Positions 1 to 9,391 of a stretch of 64,000 nucleotides of DNA are shown here, one piece after another. This DNA comes from Paraniabella ginsengisoli (GTDB lineage Bacteria > Bacteroidota > Bacteroidia > Chitinophagales > Chitinophagaceae): contig NZ_JAKWBL010000001.1 of NCBI RefSeq assembly GCF_022513635.1, positions 620,001-684,000 on the forward strand. The letters run 5' to 3'. Made by a program: the position numbers and the translations under genes. Every line of letters starts with the position of its first letter. Position 1 is the first letter of the stretch. The notes beneath the pieces were generated by a model, which had not been told where the DNA came from, made no database searches, and saw only the letters and a list, made by a program, of their open reading frames with translations.

Positions 1-687
1 CTTAGAAGAAGCCAAAAATTTTATGGATGTTTCGCAGCCCCATGTTGACATTGTGAAATTAGGTTTTGGTACAGCCGTAGTTACGCCCAAGCTGGAAGAA
101 AAAATAGCAGTGTACAAATCTCATGGTATGGCTGTTTACTTTGGAGGTACTTTATTTGAAGCATATTTAGTACGTAATCAGATGCAGGATTATATCAACA
201 CCTGTCAATCTTTTGGTATAGATTATATGGAAGTTAGTGACGGCTCTTTGGTAATTCCACATGCAGAAAAATGTGGTTACATCGAGAAGTTGACAAAGTA
301 TGGTACTGTATTAAGTGAAGTGGGTAGTAAAGATGCAACACATATCATACCCCCTTATAAATGGATCGAACTGATGCGCGCCGAATTGGAAGCCGGCTCC
401 TCATATGTAATTGCTGAAGCAAGAGAAGCAGGTAATGTTGGTATTTACAGAGGAAGTGGAGAAGTGCGTGAAGGCTTGGTGCAGGAAATATTAACACAAA
501 TTCCTGATGAAAAAATAATCTGGGAGGCGCCGCAAAAAGCACAACAATTATATTTTCTTGAATTGATTGGATGTAATGTTAATTTAGGAAACATTCCCCT
601 AACGAAGTTATTGCGCTGGAAGCTATGCGTATCGGGCTTCGCGGCGATACATTTGATCTATATCTTGATAAGAAAACTTCCGCCTGA
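1..687 (+). CDS. comA: Phosphosulfolactate synthase (ComA-like), 5' end outside window, frameshifted
   Basis: The product should join phosphoenolpyruvate and sulfite to give phosphosulfolactate, a (beta/alpha)8 enzyme of sulfonate metabolism first known from coenzyme M synthesis. The segment VDIVKLGFGTAVV, then YFGGTLFE, IEVSDGS-like (MEVSDGS) and GNVGIYRGSGEVREGL fit the family. The frame is open to base 2 with no start, so the N-terminus is upstream of the window. The frame slips in the C run at 596-599; one more C restores NEVIALEAMRIGLRGDTFDL and a stop at 685-687. That stop overlaps the aroE start (TGATG), which supports both the correction and co-transcription. In a bacterium the product may serve sulfonolipid or sulfolactate metabolism, but nothing here shows which. 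Confidence 0.82.
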
Positions 688-1418
688 TGAACTTGTACGG
701 ACTCATCGGCATGCCTTTGGCCCAGTCTTTTTCTAAAAAATATTTTACAGAAAAATTTGAAAAAGAGCATATCGCCAACGCCGCTTACGAGTTATTCCCA
801 CTTGAAAATATTTCTCTATTAACAGATTTGTTGCAAACTCATCCTGAGCTGAAAGGCTTGAATGTAACTATTCCCTATAAAGAACAGGTATTACAATTTT
901 TAAATGCTTTGAACAACGAAGCAAAAGAAATCGGCGCCGTTAACTGTATAAAAATCAACAACGGTCAATTAACCGGCTTCAATACAGATGCGCCTGCTTT
1001 TGAAAAATCTTTATTACCGCAATTAGCATCTCATCATAAAAAAGCATTGATCTTGGGTACTGGCGGTGCCGCAAAAGCCGTGCTTTATGTTTTGAAAAAG
1101 TTGGGTATTGAATACGCTTATGTTTCCCGAAATAAAGGCGCAGGCTTTGTTTATGAAGATTTGACTAAAGAAATTATAGAAGCCTATCCGCTTATTATTA
1201 ATTCAACACCTTTAGGTAGCTTCCCCAAAGTTGATACTGCACCTGATATTCCGTATCAATATTTAACTGACAAAAATTATTTGTACGATTTAGTTTACAA
1301 TCCTGCCAAAACCTTGTTTTTACAAAAAGGCGAGGAGCGCGGTGCCGCTATAAAGAACGGTTATGAAATGCTGGTTGGCCAGGCAGAATTAAGTTGGGAA
1401 ATTTGGAATACAAAGTGA
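687..1418 (+). CDS. aroE: Shikimate dehydrogenase
   Basis: Reduces 3-dehydroshikimate to shikimate with NADPH in the chorismate pathway; cytosolic. The N-terminal MNLYGLIGMPLAQSFS holds the substrate-binding serines, NVTIPYKE carries the catalytic lysine (about residue 65), FNTDA the second substrate site, and LGTGGAAKAV (near residue 118) the nucleotide-binding glycine loop. At 243 residues it is at the short end of the family but has both domains and an uninterrupted frame. The ATG overlaps the stop of the upstream ComA-like gene by one base, so the pair is translationally coupled. The convergent TonB receptor gene follows after a repeat-rich gap. Confidence 0.96.
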   Translation: MNLYGLIGMPLAQSFSKKYFTEKFEKEHIANAAYELFPLENISLLTDLLQTHPELKGLNVTIPYKEQVLQFLNALNNEAKEIGAVNCIKINNGQLTGFNTDAPAFEKSLLPQLASHHKKALILGTGGAAKAVLYVLKKLGIEYAYVSRNKGAGFVYEDLTKEIIEAYPLIINSTPLGSFPKVDTAPDIPYQYLTDKNYLYDLVYNPAKTLFLQKGEERGAAIKNGYEMLVGQAELSWEIWNTK

Positions 1419-1446
1419 TTCTTATTGAGCCATCTGTAAATATATA

Positions 1447-1499
1447 GCGTCAATATTGCGTCGCACTCTTCAGCAGTAATACATATCTGATCCTATATT
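1447..1499 (-). repeat. Dispersed intergenic repeat, copy 1
   Basis: Read on the minus strand it contains GAAGAGTGCGACGCAATATT preceded by an ATATAGGATC block, the same order of words found in six other gaps of this window (9296, 16483, 24484, 25755, 40145, 49351). It lies between the convergent aroE and TonB receptor genes. Confidence 0.75.
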
Positions 1500-1553
1500 A
1501 ACAACGATAAGTCTTTAAGCGGTCTGATCATCTCGGTCTGAACAAAACATAAT

Positions 1554-1598
1554 TTTAGCAGACCTTCCAGGTTTTCAAAACCTGGAAGGTTTGCTAAA
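1554..1598. repeat. 45-bp near-perfect palindrome
   Basis: Arms of 22 bases around a single central base (1576), paired throughout except for a G-T at 1561/1591. The core is ACCTTCCAGGTTTT facing AAAACCTGGAAGGT. It lies between two convergent genes and could stop transcription from both sides, but there is no long U tract on either strand, so it may instead be a mobile palindromic repeat. Confidence 0.85.
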
Positions 1599-1616
1599 CG
1601 GTAGATTTAACAAGGC

Positions 1617-4147
1617 TTACTTGATATTAAATCTCATCCCTACATAAATCATTCTACCTATAACCGGTCCCCAAATCATCGAACCATCAAAGTATTGGCC
1701 GAAAGGATTTTGAGCATCAATAATTCTTTCTTTTTGAACATAATTGGTAAGGTTTTCTCCGCCTACATAAACCTCCCATTTCTCACCAAATTTTTTACTT
1801 ACCTGCGCCGCCATTTGAAAATAAGATGGAGCATAAGCAGGCATTTGCAAACCCATAGGATTGCTTCCAGTGCCAGGAATTCTCTTTTTACTTAGCCATT
1901 GTGTGGTATAATCAAATTTCCATTTGTTGGTAGTTTCGTAAGCCAGGTTTATGAATGCACGATGTTTAGCGGTAAACGGTTTTTCCAACAATCCATTTTG
2001 ATATTGAGTTTTTACATCCAACCATCTGTAAGCCATTCTCACATCCAATTTTCTAATCAATTCATAATTCAATTCTGCCTGAAGGCTATTTGCGTAAGAT
2101 TTCCCGGTAAGGTTATAAAAGCGGATGGCTTGCGGGTTTGCGTCTAAATCAATTACTGTTTGATTATTAAATTGTGTGCGATATGCATCAAAAGCAATGG
2201 ATCCATTATGACCATTTAATTTGAAATTGTGGATGAAGTTTAAACCATAGTTCCATGCTTTTTCCGGGTTTAGTCCATAACCATAAGTTGAGGAAGGGTT
2301 CACGATCTCGTATTGTCGCGAGCTTACAAAAACGCCTACATTTTCTGCAAAAATATTGCTTACACGAAATCCCGATCCGCCAGAAAGACGCAGATTTGTT
2401 TTAGGTGAAAAGTCATATTTCAAGTGCATGCGTGGCGTGGTGATGAATCCATAAAGATTGTGATAGTCGGCTCTTAAACCTGCCAATGCTGTAAGCTTAT
2501 CGGATACGTCATAAGTATATTCAAAAAAGCACCAGGGACTATTTCATTGCGTTTGAATATTAGGGTGTTAAAGTTTTCGTTATAATTTTCATTGGAGAAA
2601 CTCAATCCGGTTTTAAACTTATGATTGGTATTGCCAATGATAGATTGATAAATCAGGTTTCCATATACGGTAGATTGTTTTCCGACGTAGTTCGAAAGCC
2701 CGTAATAGGCGTTGTTGGTATATCGGTTGGCTGATAGTATCAGACCAATGCTTTTATATTTATGTTGAGGAAATATATATCCTATTTTACTGGTAAAACT
2801 GTATTGTTCCGCATCTATTCCCACGCCATAAGCATTAGTGGTGCCAATATCTTTAAAGCGATCAAAATTAGTTTGTCCTGCGTAGCGCTTGTCCTGCATA
2901 GCTTTCAGCGCAAGCTGAATAATCCATCCGTTGTTATCAACATACTTCCAGCGGTTGATAATATTCCATTGCGAGCCGGTTGGTAAATCTTTAAAGCCGT
3001 CATTATTATCATCTACTTTTCGATCGCTATAATTGCCATGCGCCAACAAGCCCACGCTCCATTTATCATTCAGCTTATGAGCTGTATTGATATTGGCTTC
3101 CAGGCGACCCATTGTATTGGCATAAGTATTTACAAATAATTTTTCCGAATTATCAGGCTTCTTTTCTTCGATGTTGATTTGTCCGGCGATACTTTCATAA
3201 CCATTTACTACAGACCCCACGCCTTTGGTTAGCTGAATACCTTCAAGCCATGGGCCGGGTACATAAGTCATTCCGTAATGAGAAGCGAACCCTTTAATCT
3301 CAGGGGTATTTTCTGTTAGGAGTTGTGTGTAGTTGCCAGACAAGCCCAGGAGTTGGATCTGCTTTACGCCGGTAACGGCATCGCTGTAACTAACATCTAC
3401 TGATGGACTGGTTTCAAAGCTTTCAGATAAATTACAACAAGCCGCTTTGGTAAGCTCGCCAACACCGAGGTTTAGTTTATTTAAAACGCTTAGAGTAGAA
3501 ACATAGGACGACGGTGTTCGGGATGTAACAATTACCTCTGTTAAATCACTGTTTACAGAGTTTTTTAAAGTGATAGAAAGCATTTCGGAGCTATTGACAG
3601 TAATAGTGTCCGATTTAAAACCAACATAACTCACTACTATTTGTGCTGGTAATTTTGTCTCAAAATGAAAAACGCCTGAGCTATCGGTTGTAAATTGCTC
3701 GTCAGCGTGAATATTGTTTATAGTGGCATTGCTAAGTGGTGTTAGCTTTCCTTTAATGCTTTCTTCAAGTACAACTCCGGTGATACCATGTAGAGCGTGT
3801 GCGTCAGCCTCATTGTCTGATCGGGAATAGCGGCAGCAATCCGGTAATTTTTTATAAGAATCATCAGCACTTTTGGCTTTTTCATTATCGTGGCCAGCGT
3901 TGGCTATTGCTTTGCCTATTTGTGCTGCAGACGTTTTGGTGCTATCGAAACTTATAGTAAGCAATTGTGTTCCGGCTTCCCAAACGGCAGTTTTTGCTTT
4001 ATGATCAAGCGCGGTGGTTTCAATACGTTCTTTGCACATATCGCAAACGCCGCGTACTTTAAATGTTTCAGAGATGGTGTGTTTTTGCGCAATGGCTGCA
4101 TCGCTGATTATTAGCATCAACGCAAAAAATAAATATTTAACGTTCAT
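1617..4147 (-). CDS. TonB-dependent receptor with N-terminal HMA domain, frameshifted
   Basis: Outer-membrane active transporter, about 843 residues when read through. A signal peptide (residues 1-21) is followed by a heavy-metal-associated-like domain with VRGVCDMCKERIE (Cys35, Cys38), a carboxypeptidase-type regulatory domain (about 120-205), a plug (about 225-330) and the beta-barrel ending in YVGMRFNIK. The frame slips in the A run at 2523-2528 of the plus strand; one more base joins VPGAF to EYTYDVSDKLTALAGL. The small Cys-rich gene at 4226 lies 78 bases upstream on the same strand, so an operon is likely. The metal-binding appendage suggests copper or another soft metal, or a metal chelate, as cargo; this is inference, and no regulator is visible. 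Confidence 0.9.
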
Positions 4148-4225
4148 TCAAAATTATTTTTTAAGAAAAGAAAGAATAGCAAATCCAATAGCCATAGCTA
4201 TTGTGTAGAAATTTGATCTTTCTTT

Positions 4226-4615
4226 CTAAATCCTGAAAACGTTATATAAAATGGATCGACTGGGGATCGCCGGTGGCGACGTGTCTGCCATTTGAGACAG
4301 AATATTGCGCGTTGAAATCGACGCCGATGTAAAGGTGTAAAAATTCGGAGGCGTTATGGCCAATTGGCTGGTCGCATAAAGACTAAGAGATTCAAAAGCA
4401 TTACTGCGCTGATCGTCGGAAATCTTTATTTGAAGTGATTGGTCTTTGCAACAATCTTTACTTTTTTCCTGAACGGTGCAGTTGGCATGATGGGTCTGAA
4501 CCTTTAAAGAAACACTTTTAAGTTTACCACAGCAATAAAACAGGTTCACACTTACTCCAAACGAAGTGAAACTGTAAAGTGTAAGTAGTGCTACTATGGT
4601 AAATTTTTTCAACAA
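4226..4615 (-). CDS. Small Cys-rich exported protein, HYC_CC_PP-like
   Basis: A 129-residue protein with a hydrophobic N-terminal segment (MLKKFTIVALLTLYSFTSFG) then FYCCGKL, a DCCKD pair near residue 55 and a PP near residue 88. The spacing recalls the HYC_CC_PP family of Bacteroidota, which commonly sits next to metal-related TonB receptors. Here it is the first gene before an HMA-tagged TonB receptor on the same strand. A role in periplasmic metal handling is inferred from the cysteines and the neighbour. The first element is FYCC rather than HYC, so family membership is probable but not certain. Confidence 0.65.
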   Translation of the reverse strand: MLKKFTIVALLTLYSFTSFGVSVNLFYCCGKLKSVSLKVQTHHANCTVQEKSKDCCKDQSLQIKISDDQRSNAFESLSLYATSQLAITPPNFYTFTSASISTRNILSQMADTSPPAIPSRSILYNVFRI

Positions 4616-4701
4616 TGGAATTGCGCTTCTTAATTTTCACAACAACTAAGCAGGAGATTTGTTCAAAATATCAAATTAAAGATTAATTGTTTTCTGGAAT
4701 T

Positions 4702-5574
4702 TTATATGGTGTTCAATTCTCTATCTGCATTTTTATAGAGATTGACTCTTTTCCTTGCATACCACCACTTTGGCGCTGTTTTCTTCATCAATGTATCAAT
4801 ATTGCGCATACCAAATAAATTCCAGGCACCATGCAATTTGCCGCCAATGCTGCTTTGCAAGGCGCGCAGGCTCATCGCAAAACCAGCATCAATATATTCC
4901 ATGTGGTGCCAATAACCTGCCGGCATAAACAAAGTGTCGCCATGTTCAAGGATCACTTCATAACCTTTTGCAAGTTTTACTGCCGGAAAGCTTTCATAAT
5001 CGAAATGTTCATTATAGTTAGCATAATTAGCCAGGCTCAAAACTTCCCAGGGTTTTCTATAAAGTTTGCGTTGTTCTTCAAAAGGAAAGAGCAATACTCT
5101 TTTTCTTCCCAAAAACTGGGTATGTAAAATATGGCTCAGGTCAATGTCGAAATGCATGTGGGTGATGGCTCCCTGCCCACCAACAAACAGCATTGGAAAC
5201 CTTTTTACAAACCCGTTCATATATTCATCCGGCCAGGAAAAGTCTTTAACAATTTGAGGCGCATGTTGAAATATATTGAAAAGAAAAATACGCAGGTCAA
5301 CCGGCCCTTTTTTTACCATTTGCAGGTATTCTCCAAATTTCAAGTAGGCGTCAGCTGTATTGATAGGAGTGTAGGAGTCGCTTTTGACATTGTTGTAAAC
5401 ACCTACTTCTTTGTCGCCAACAATGTCTATAAAATAATCCCAATTCCATTTATTATAAGCGGGCCATTGCTTTGCCAGGCCTTTTATGATCAACGGTTTA
5501 TTGGGGTTGTAATATTTTGTTTTAAACTCCTGTTGAGAAATTGTCTCAACCGTATCAATTGGTCTTAGGTCCAT
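4702..5574 (-). CDS. JmjC / cupin-8 family Fe(II)-2-oxoglutarate dioxygenase-like protein
   Basis: A 290-residue cytosolic protein. The iron-binding HxD motif is in ITHMHFDID (His141, Asp143), with the distal histidine in PAGYWHHMEY (His223 or His224). The N-terminus has the PLIIKGLAKQWPAY segment typical of cupin-8 proteins. Such enzymes hydroxylate protein or small-molecule substrates; the substrate here is unknown. The gene stands alone between the Cys-rich gene and ribE on the same strand, with gaps of about 90 and 120 bases. No frame problem is visible. Confidence 0.85.
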   Translation of the reverse strand: MDLRPIDTVETISQQEFKTKYYNPNKPLIIKGLAKQWPAYNKWNWDYFIDIVGDKEVGVYNNVKSDSYTPINTADAYLKFGEYLQMVKKGPVDLRIFLFNIFQHAPQIVKDFSWPDEYMNGFVKRFPMLFVGGQGAITHMHFDIDLSHILHTQFLGRKRVLLFPFEEQRKLYRKPWEVLSLANYANYNEHFDYESFPAVKLAKGYEVILEHGDTLFMPAGYWHHMEYIDAGFAMSLRALQSSIGGKLHGAWNLFGMRNIDTLMKKTAPKWWYARKRVNLYKNADRELNTI

Positions 5575-5692
5575 TTGTTTTTGCTTTAAACAATGTGCAA
5601 AATTATGTAAACTAAAAATTAAAGATTACAATATTTTGAAAGAGGGGGTGGGAAATGAATCTCCTGTTTTGAGGCGATTTTTTTAATAAAAA

Positions 5693-6285
5693 TCATTTGT
5701 TATTTAATTCCCGGCTTCTTAAAATATATTTTCCAATTACATCAAATTCAATATTTACAGTACTTTGGGCTTTAATAAATCGAATATTGGTATAATTGTA
5801 TGTATATGGAATTACAGCTACTGTAAAGCCGTTAGTGGTTACATCAAAAACGGTAAGGCTAATGCCGTTTATACATGCAGATCCTTTTTCGATCATCAAA
5901 GGCGCAAATTTTTCATCGAATTCAAATACGTATTCCCAACTTCCATCTTTTTCTGTTACCGAAAGGCATTTCGCCGTTCCATCCACATGGCCCTGCACAA
6001 TATGTCCGTCAAGCCTGCCGTTCATTATCATGCATCGCTCAAGGTTTAACAGGTCATTTTCCTTTAACGATCCAAGATTTGTTTTTTCAAGGTTTCGTTA
6101 ATGGCTGTAACACTATGTACATTACCTGAAATGGTTTCCACAGTAAGGCAGACGCCATTGTGGCTCACGCTTTGGTCTACTTTTAATTCATTGCTTATAT
6201 CGCTTTCTATCCAGAAAGTTTTATTACTACCTGAAGATGCTATTCTTTTTATGATTCCTGTTGCTTCTATAATTCCTGTAAACAT
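5693..6285 (-). CDS. ribE: Riboflavin synthase, alpha chain, frameshifted
   Basis: Converts two 6,7-dimethyl-8-ribityllumazines to riboflavin. It has the two-fold lumazine-binding repeat: MFTGIIEATG with SVSHNGVCLTVE in the first half and GHIVQGHVDG with SACINGISLTVFDV in the second. The start is placed at 6285 because MFTGIIE is the invariant family N-terminus; the frame stays open 19 codons further. The frame slips in the T run at 6082-6087 (plus strand); one more base joins ETLKKTNLGSLKENDLLNLE to the second half. It is divergent from rpsU. No FMN riboswitch is visible in the 107-base gap. Confidence 0.93.
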
Positions 6286-6324
6286 GATGCTAATTTCAGG
6301 GTCTATAACATTCTTACCAAAATA

Positions 6325-6355
6325 TTTGTTTATAAAAAACATTTCTCTATCTTTG
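6325..6355 (+). promoter_or_regulatory. Bacteroidota-type promoter of rpsU
   Basis: A TTTG box (6325-6328) and TATCTTTG (6348-6355) are separated by 19 bases, matching the TTTG / TAnnTTTG consensus of the Bacteroidota primary sigma factor. An AAAGGAGG ribosome-binding site follows just before the rpsU ATG. Confidence 0.8.
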
Positions 6356-6392
6356 CAACCTCAAAAAAATTACCAAAGGAGGTATATAAATT

Positions 6393-6590
6393 ATGTTAAT
6401 TATTGATTCTAAAGACTGCGAAAACATCGACAAGGCGCTGAAAAAGTACAAAAAGAAATTTGAGAAATCTAAAGTGCTTTTGGAATTGCGTGAACGTCAG
6501 GCTTTTATAAAGCCATCGATTAAGCGTCGTGGCCAGGTTTTGAAGGCCGTGTACAAGCAGCAGATCGCCAGCGGTAAAATCGAACTATAA
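6393..6590 (+). CDS. rpsU: 30S ribosomal protein S21
   Basis: Small-subunit protein of 65 residues, beginning MLIIDSKDCENIDKALKKYK and ending in a basic tail, as in other Bacteroidota S21 proteins. It helps pair the 16S 3' end with mRNA during initiation. It has its own promoter and a strong AAAGGAGG site about 12 bases before the ATG, and is followed by an intrinsic terminator. Its place ahead of a tyrosine recombinase and raiA is the usual order in this phylum. Confidence 0.97.
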   Translation: MLIIDSKDCENIDKALKKYKKKFEKSKVLLELRERQAFIKPSIKRRGQVLKAVYKQQIASGKIEL

Positions 6591-6615
6591 TTATACGAGA
6601 TTTTGAATAAATTGC

Positions 6616-6643
6616 AGTCCCACAGAATATGTGGGACTTTTTT
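6616..6643 (+). terminator. Intrinsic terminator after rpsU
   Basis: Hairpin AGTCCCACA / TGTGGGACT with a 5-base loop, followed by a run of T. It ends 6 bases before the ATG at 6649 and so argues against the earlier in-frame ATG of the recombinase at 6631, which would lie inside the hairpin. Confidence 0.88.
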
Positions 6644-6648
6644 ATTTT

Positions 6649-7554
6649 ATGTCGGAAAAACTTGCAACATATATTGCCCCCTTTACCAACTATTTAAAGT
6701 TTGAAAAGCGGTTTTCACAAAATACGATCATAGCTTATGAAGGTGATCTTAACGAATTCAATATTTATCTGCTTCGCGTATTTGGCGATACCCATTTGGC
6801 TGAGGTGACTTATCAGCTGGTGAGGAGCTGGTTGGCCGAACTGAAGGAGCATGGCCTGACATCAAAAAGTATTAATCGAAAAATATCTACGCTGAAGTCT
6901 TTCTTCAAATTTCATTTAAGAACAGGGAGCATTTCGGCTAATCCCATGGCTAAAATTGTTTCTCCTAAAACAAATAAGCGCCTCCCGGTATTTATTAAGG
7001 AGGATGATATTCAGTTTTTACAAACAGCTGTGGCAGCTTCAACGGAAGATTGGAAATCTCTTAATGCGAAAATGCTTGTAACTCTATTTTATGGCACCGG
7101 CTTACGTTTGAGCGAGTTGATCAACTTAAAGGAAAAGCAAATGGATTTTAGCAGGCAACAAGTGAAGGTATTGGGTAAAGGTAATAAAGAGCGGAGCATT
7201 CCTTTGTCTGACGAGATGATCTTGACTATAAAACACTACATTGCTTTGAAACGCAAGGAATTTGAAAAAGGAGAAGAAGAGGTTTTGTTAGTTACAGAGA
7301 AGGGTAAAAAATTGTATCCGAAATATGCTTATTTATTGGTAAAGCAGTTACTATCTGCCATTCCAACGCTTGACAAAAAGAGCCCACACGTGCTAAGACA
7401 CAGTTTTGCCACACATTTGGTAAATAATGGGGCAGAGCTAAACGCAGTAAAAGAATTATTAGGACATTCCAGTCTGGCTGCCACGCAGGTGTACACACAC
7501 AATACTATTGAAAAGCTGAAAGAAGTGTACAAAAACGCCCATCCTAAAGCATGA
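6649..7554 (+). CDS. Tyrosine recombinase, XerC/XerD family
   Basis: Site-specific recombinase of 301 residues, probably one partner in chromosome dimer resolution. It has the N-terminal SAM-like DNA-binding domain (1-100) and the catalytic domain with Arg153 (GTGLRLSEL), a lysine in the GKGNK turn (177-180), His247 and Arg250 (HVLRHSFATHL), His273 (LGHSS) and the nucleophile Tyr282 (VYTH). It could be XerC or XerD; I cannot tell which from this sequence alone. It sits between rpsU and raiA, an arrangement shared across the phylum, so it is a housekeeping recombinase and not a phage integrase. Confidence 0.93.
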   Translation: MSEKLATYIAPFTNYLKFEKRFSQNTIIAYEGDLNEFNIYLLRVFGDTHLAEVTYQLVRSWLAELKEHGLTSKSINRKISTLKSFFKFHLRTGSISANPMAKIVSPKTNKRLPVFIKEDDIQFLQTAVAASTEDWKSLNAKMLVTLFYGTGLRLSELINLKEKQMDFSRQQVKVLGKGNKERSIPLSDEMILTIKHYIALKRKEFEKGEEEVLLVTEKGKKLYPKYAYLLVKQLLSAIPTLDKKSPHVLRHSFATHLVNNGAELNAVKELLGHSSLAATQVYTHNTIEKLKEVYKNAHPKA

Positions 7555-7676
7555 TTTATAGAAAACTTTAGCAATTATTTTTTGAGAATAGATTATGTTT
7601 TTATTAATTTTAGTATCAGTTGATACAGTTCTTTGAAAACATTTTATTGATTATTCACTCTTTAAATATATGAACT

Positions 7677-7976
7677 ATGAATGTAAACATTCAAACGGTT
7701 AATTTTGATGCAGATCAAAGACTAATTGATTTTGTTAGTCGAAAAATGGAAAAACTGAATACGTTTCATGATCGCATCATTGAGTCGGATGTATTTTTGA
7801 AATTGGACAATGTGGTACACCATATTAAAGACAAGATAGTGGAGATAAAAGTGCATGTGCCCCGCCACAGCTTTTTTGTAAAATCTTCCAGTAAATCCTT
7901 TGAAGAGTCGTTTGACAGTGCCTTCGACTCCCTCGTAAACCAGGTGAAAAGGCGAAAACAAAAGATGATTGCTTAA
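7677..7976 (+). CDS. raiA: Ribosome hibernation factor (RaiA/HPF, short form)
   Basis: A 99-residue protein of the sigma-54 modulation / S30AE family that binds the decoding centre of idle ribosomes. It begins MNVNIQTVNFDADQRLIDFV, has the central KIVEIKVHVPRHSFFVKSSS strand region and a basic QVKRRKQKM tail. No C-terminal dimerisation domain is present, so it is the short type. It is followed by a terminator and then the tRNA cluster. Confidence 0.92.
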   Translation: MNVNIQTVNFDADQRLIDFVSRKMEKLNTFHDRIIESDVFLKLDNVVHHIKDKIVEIKVHVPRHSFFVKSSSKSFEESFDSAFDSLVNQVKRRKQKMIA

Positions 7977-7987
7977 ATAAAATACTT

Positions 7988-8017
7988 AAGCCCTGCTGAA
8001 AAGCGGGGCTTTTTTTG
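7988..8017 (+). terminator. Intrinsic terminator after raiA
   Basis: Stem AAGCCCTGC / GCGGGGCTT (one G-T pair) with a 6-base loop and a T run directly after. Confidence 0.85.
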
Positions 8018-8086
8018 TGTGGAATTATCTTACGTTTATGTGTTATAACGAGTGAGAGGATTATTTTTTAATAGAAAACGCTACTT

Positions 8087-8490
8087 ATGTATAAATCAAA
8101 GTATAAAAAGTGTATGCTGATATTGTCTATTGTTCTTGTTGGATATGCTTGTAGGCAAAACCATAAAGCGGTCTTGGGAAAGTATTCGGCCGTGAATTAT
8201 AAAAATACACGAGATACAATTTATTTAATGGAGCACAATAGGTATATCCGAAAGGTTTATAATCAAAACGGTAAACTGATTTTGAAGATGAATGCATTGT
8301 GGGAACATAATGACAGAGAACTTACTCTTTATTCTTTTTTCTCAACTTAGACAGAGATCTTACTCAATATCCTGAACTGATAGCTGATACAACCATGGAA
8401 ATGAGTACAGTTTTGGAAACGAATTTTTCTAAAACAAAATTCTGCACTGGTTATTTGGAAAATGAAAACTGCTATATTAAAGTAAATTGA
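8087..8490 (+). CDS. Small putative lipoprotein, frameshifted
   Basis: Not recognised. The N-terminus MYKSKYKKCMLILSIVLVGYAC is a basic stretch, a hydrophobic core and a possible lipobox Cys (residue 22). The body is rich in charged residues and repeats short strands (DTIYLMEHNRYIRKVY). The frame slips in the T run at 8335-8340; one more T continues as FFLNLDRDLTQYPEL to a stop at 8488-8490, giving about 134 residues. It stands alone between raiA and the tRNA cluster. The read-through part has plausible coding character, but no homolog is recognised to confirm it. Confidence 0.6.
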
Positions 8491-8672
8491 AGTCATTGTA
8501 GCAGCATTATATTTTAAACGAACGCTATTTATTTTTTATAAAAATATTCTTTAACGTATTTTGACGTTTGGAAAATTCCCCCTACTTTTGCCTTCCAAAT
8601 TTTTAGGGTATTACTTGCTGTATTGTTGAAATACATTGAAATACCGAAAAATCAGTTCTTTTTAAATAATAA

Positions 8673-8745
8673 GCCGAAGTAGCTCAGTTGGTAGAGCAGC
8701 TGATTTGTAATCAGCAGGTCGCGGGTTCGACTCCCTTCTTCGGCT
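8673..8745 (+). tRNA. tRNA-Thr (TGT)
   Basis: Cloverleaf of 73 bases with acceptor stem GCCGAAG / CTTCGGC, a GGTTCGACTCC T arm and anticodon TGT in the loop of the CTGAT / ATCAG stem. CCA is not encoded. First of four tRNAs before tuf. Confidence 0.97.
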
Positions 8746-8817
8746 CAGTTAAGTTAAAAAGTTTATAAGTTGACATGGTGAAAAGGTTCTTTCCTTGTTC
8801 AACTTAAGACTTAAAAA

Positions 8818-8902
<85 letters not shown>

Positions 8903-8948
8903 CAGTTCTTTGAATTTCAAATTTGAAATTTCAGATTTGAAATTATTA

Positions 8949-9021
8949 GCGGGAGTAGCTCATTTGGTAGAGCGGTAGCCTTCCAAGCTTCAGGTAGCGA
9001 GTTCGAGCCTCGTCTCCCGCT
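8949..9021 (+). tRNA. tRNA-Gly (TCC)
   Basis: A 73-base cloverleaf with acceptor GCGGGAG / CTCCCGC and anticodon TCC (8982-8984). The anticodon stem GTAGC (8975-8979) faces GCTTC (8987-8991), which leaves a T-T mismatch at the second pair. The expected 3' strand is GCTAC, so this is either a sequence error or an unusual stem. Confidence 0.94.
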
Positions 9022-9105
9022 CTGTGTAGATGACAGAAATGAGATGACGGTTGACAGTATTATTGTCAACTAACAACGGTCATCTGTCAACTTAATATTT
9101 GACAA

Positions 9106-9177
<72 letters not shown>

Positions 9178-9295
9178 CTATTGTAAGGTGAAGATGAGTT
9201 GAAAGTTGGAAGGTTTAAAAGTTGATAAAGGAATAAGAAATCGATCGTATCAACTGGTTAAACTTGTCAACTTATTAACTTGTCAACTGTTAATA

Positions 9296-9366
9296 TATGC
9301 ACAGCAGTACAAGAGTGCGACGCAATAGCGCTGATAGTAGTACATTTGCCGGGCACAGAATTATAA
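9296..9366 (+). repeat. Dispersed intergenic repeat, copy 2, with promoter-like box
   Basis: Contains AGTACAAGAGTGCGACGCAA and, 20 bases on, TACATTTG (9341-9348), which matches the TAnnTTTG -7 box and lies 44 bases before the tuf ATG. The copy at 24484 shares the GCCGGG end but lacks the box. No TTTG -33 element is seen at the right distance. Confidence 0.65.
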
Positions 9367-9391
9367 AAAACAACTTTAAAAACAGATAACA

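Noticed and set aside
6286..6392. FMN riboswitch in front of ribE
   Set aside because: The gap is only 107 bases and holds the rpsU promoter; no RFN-element motifs are present.
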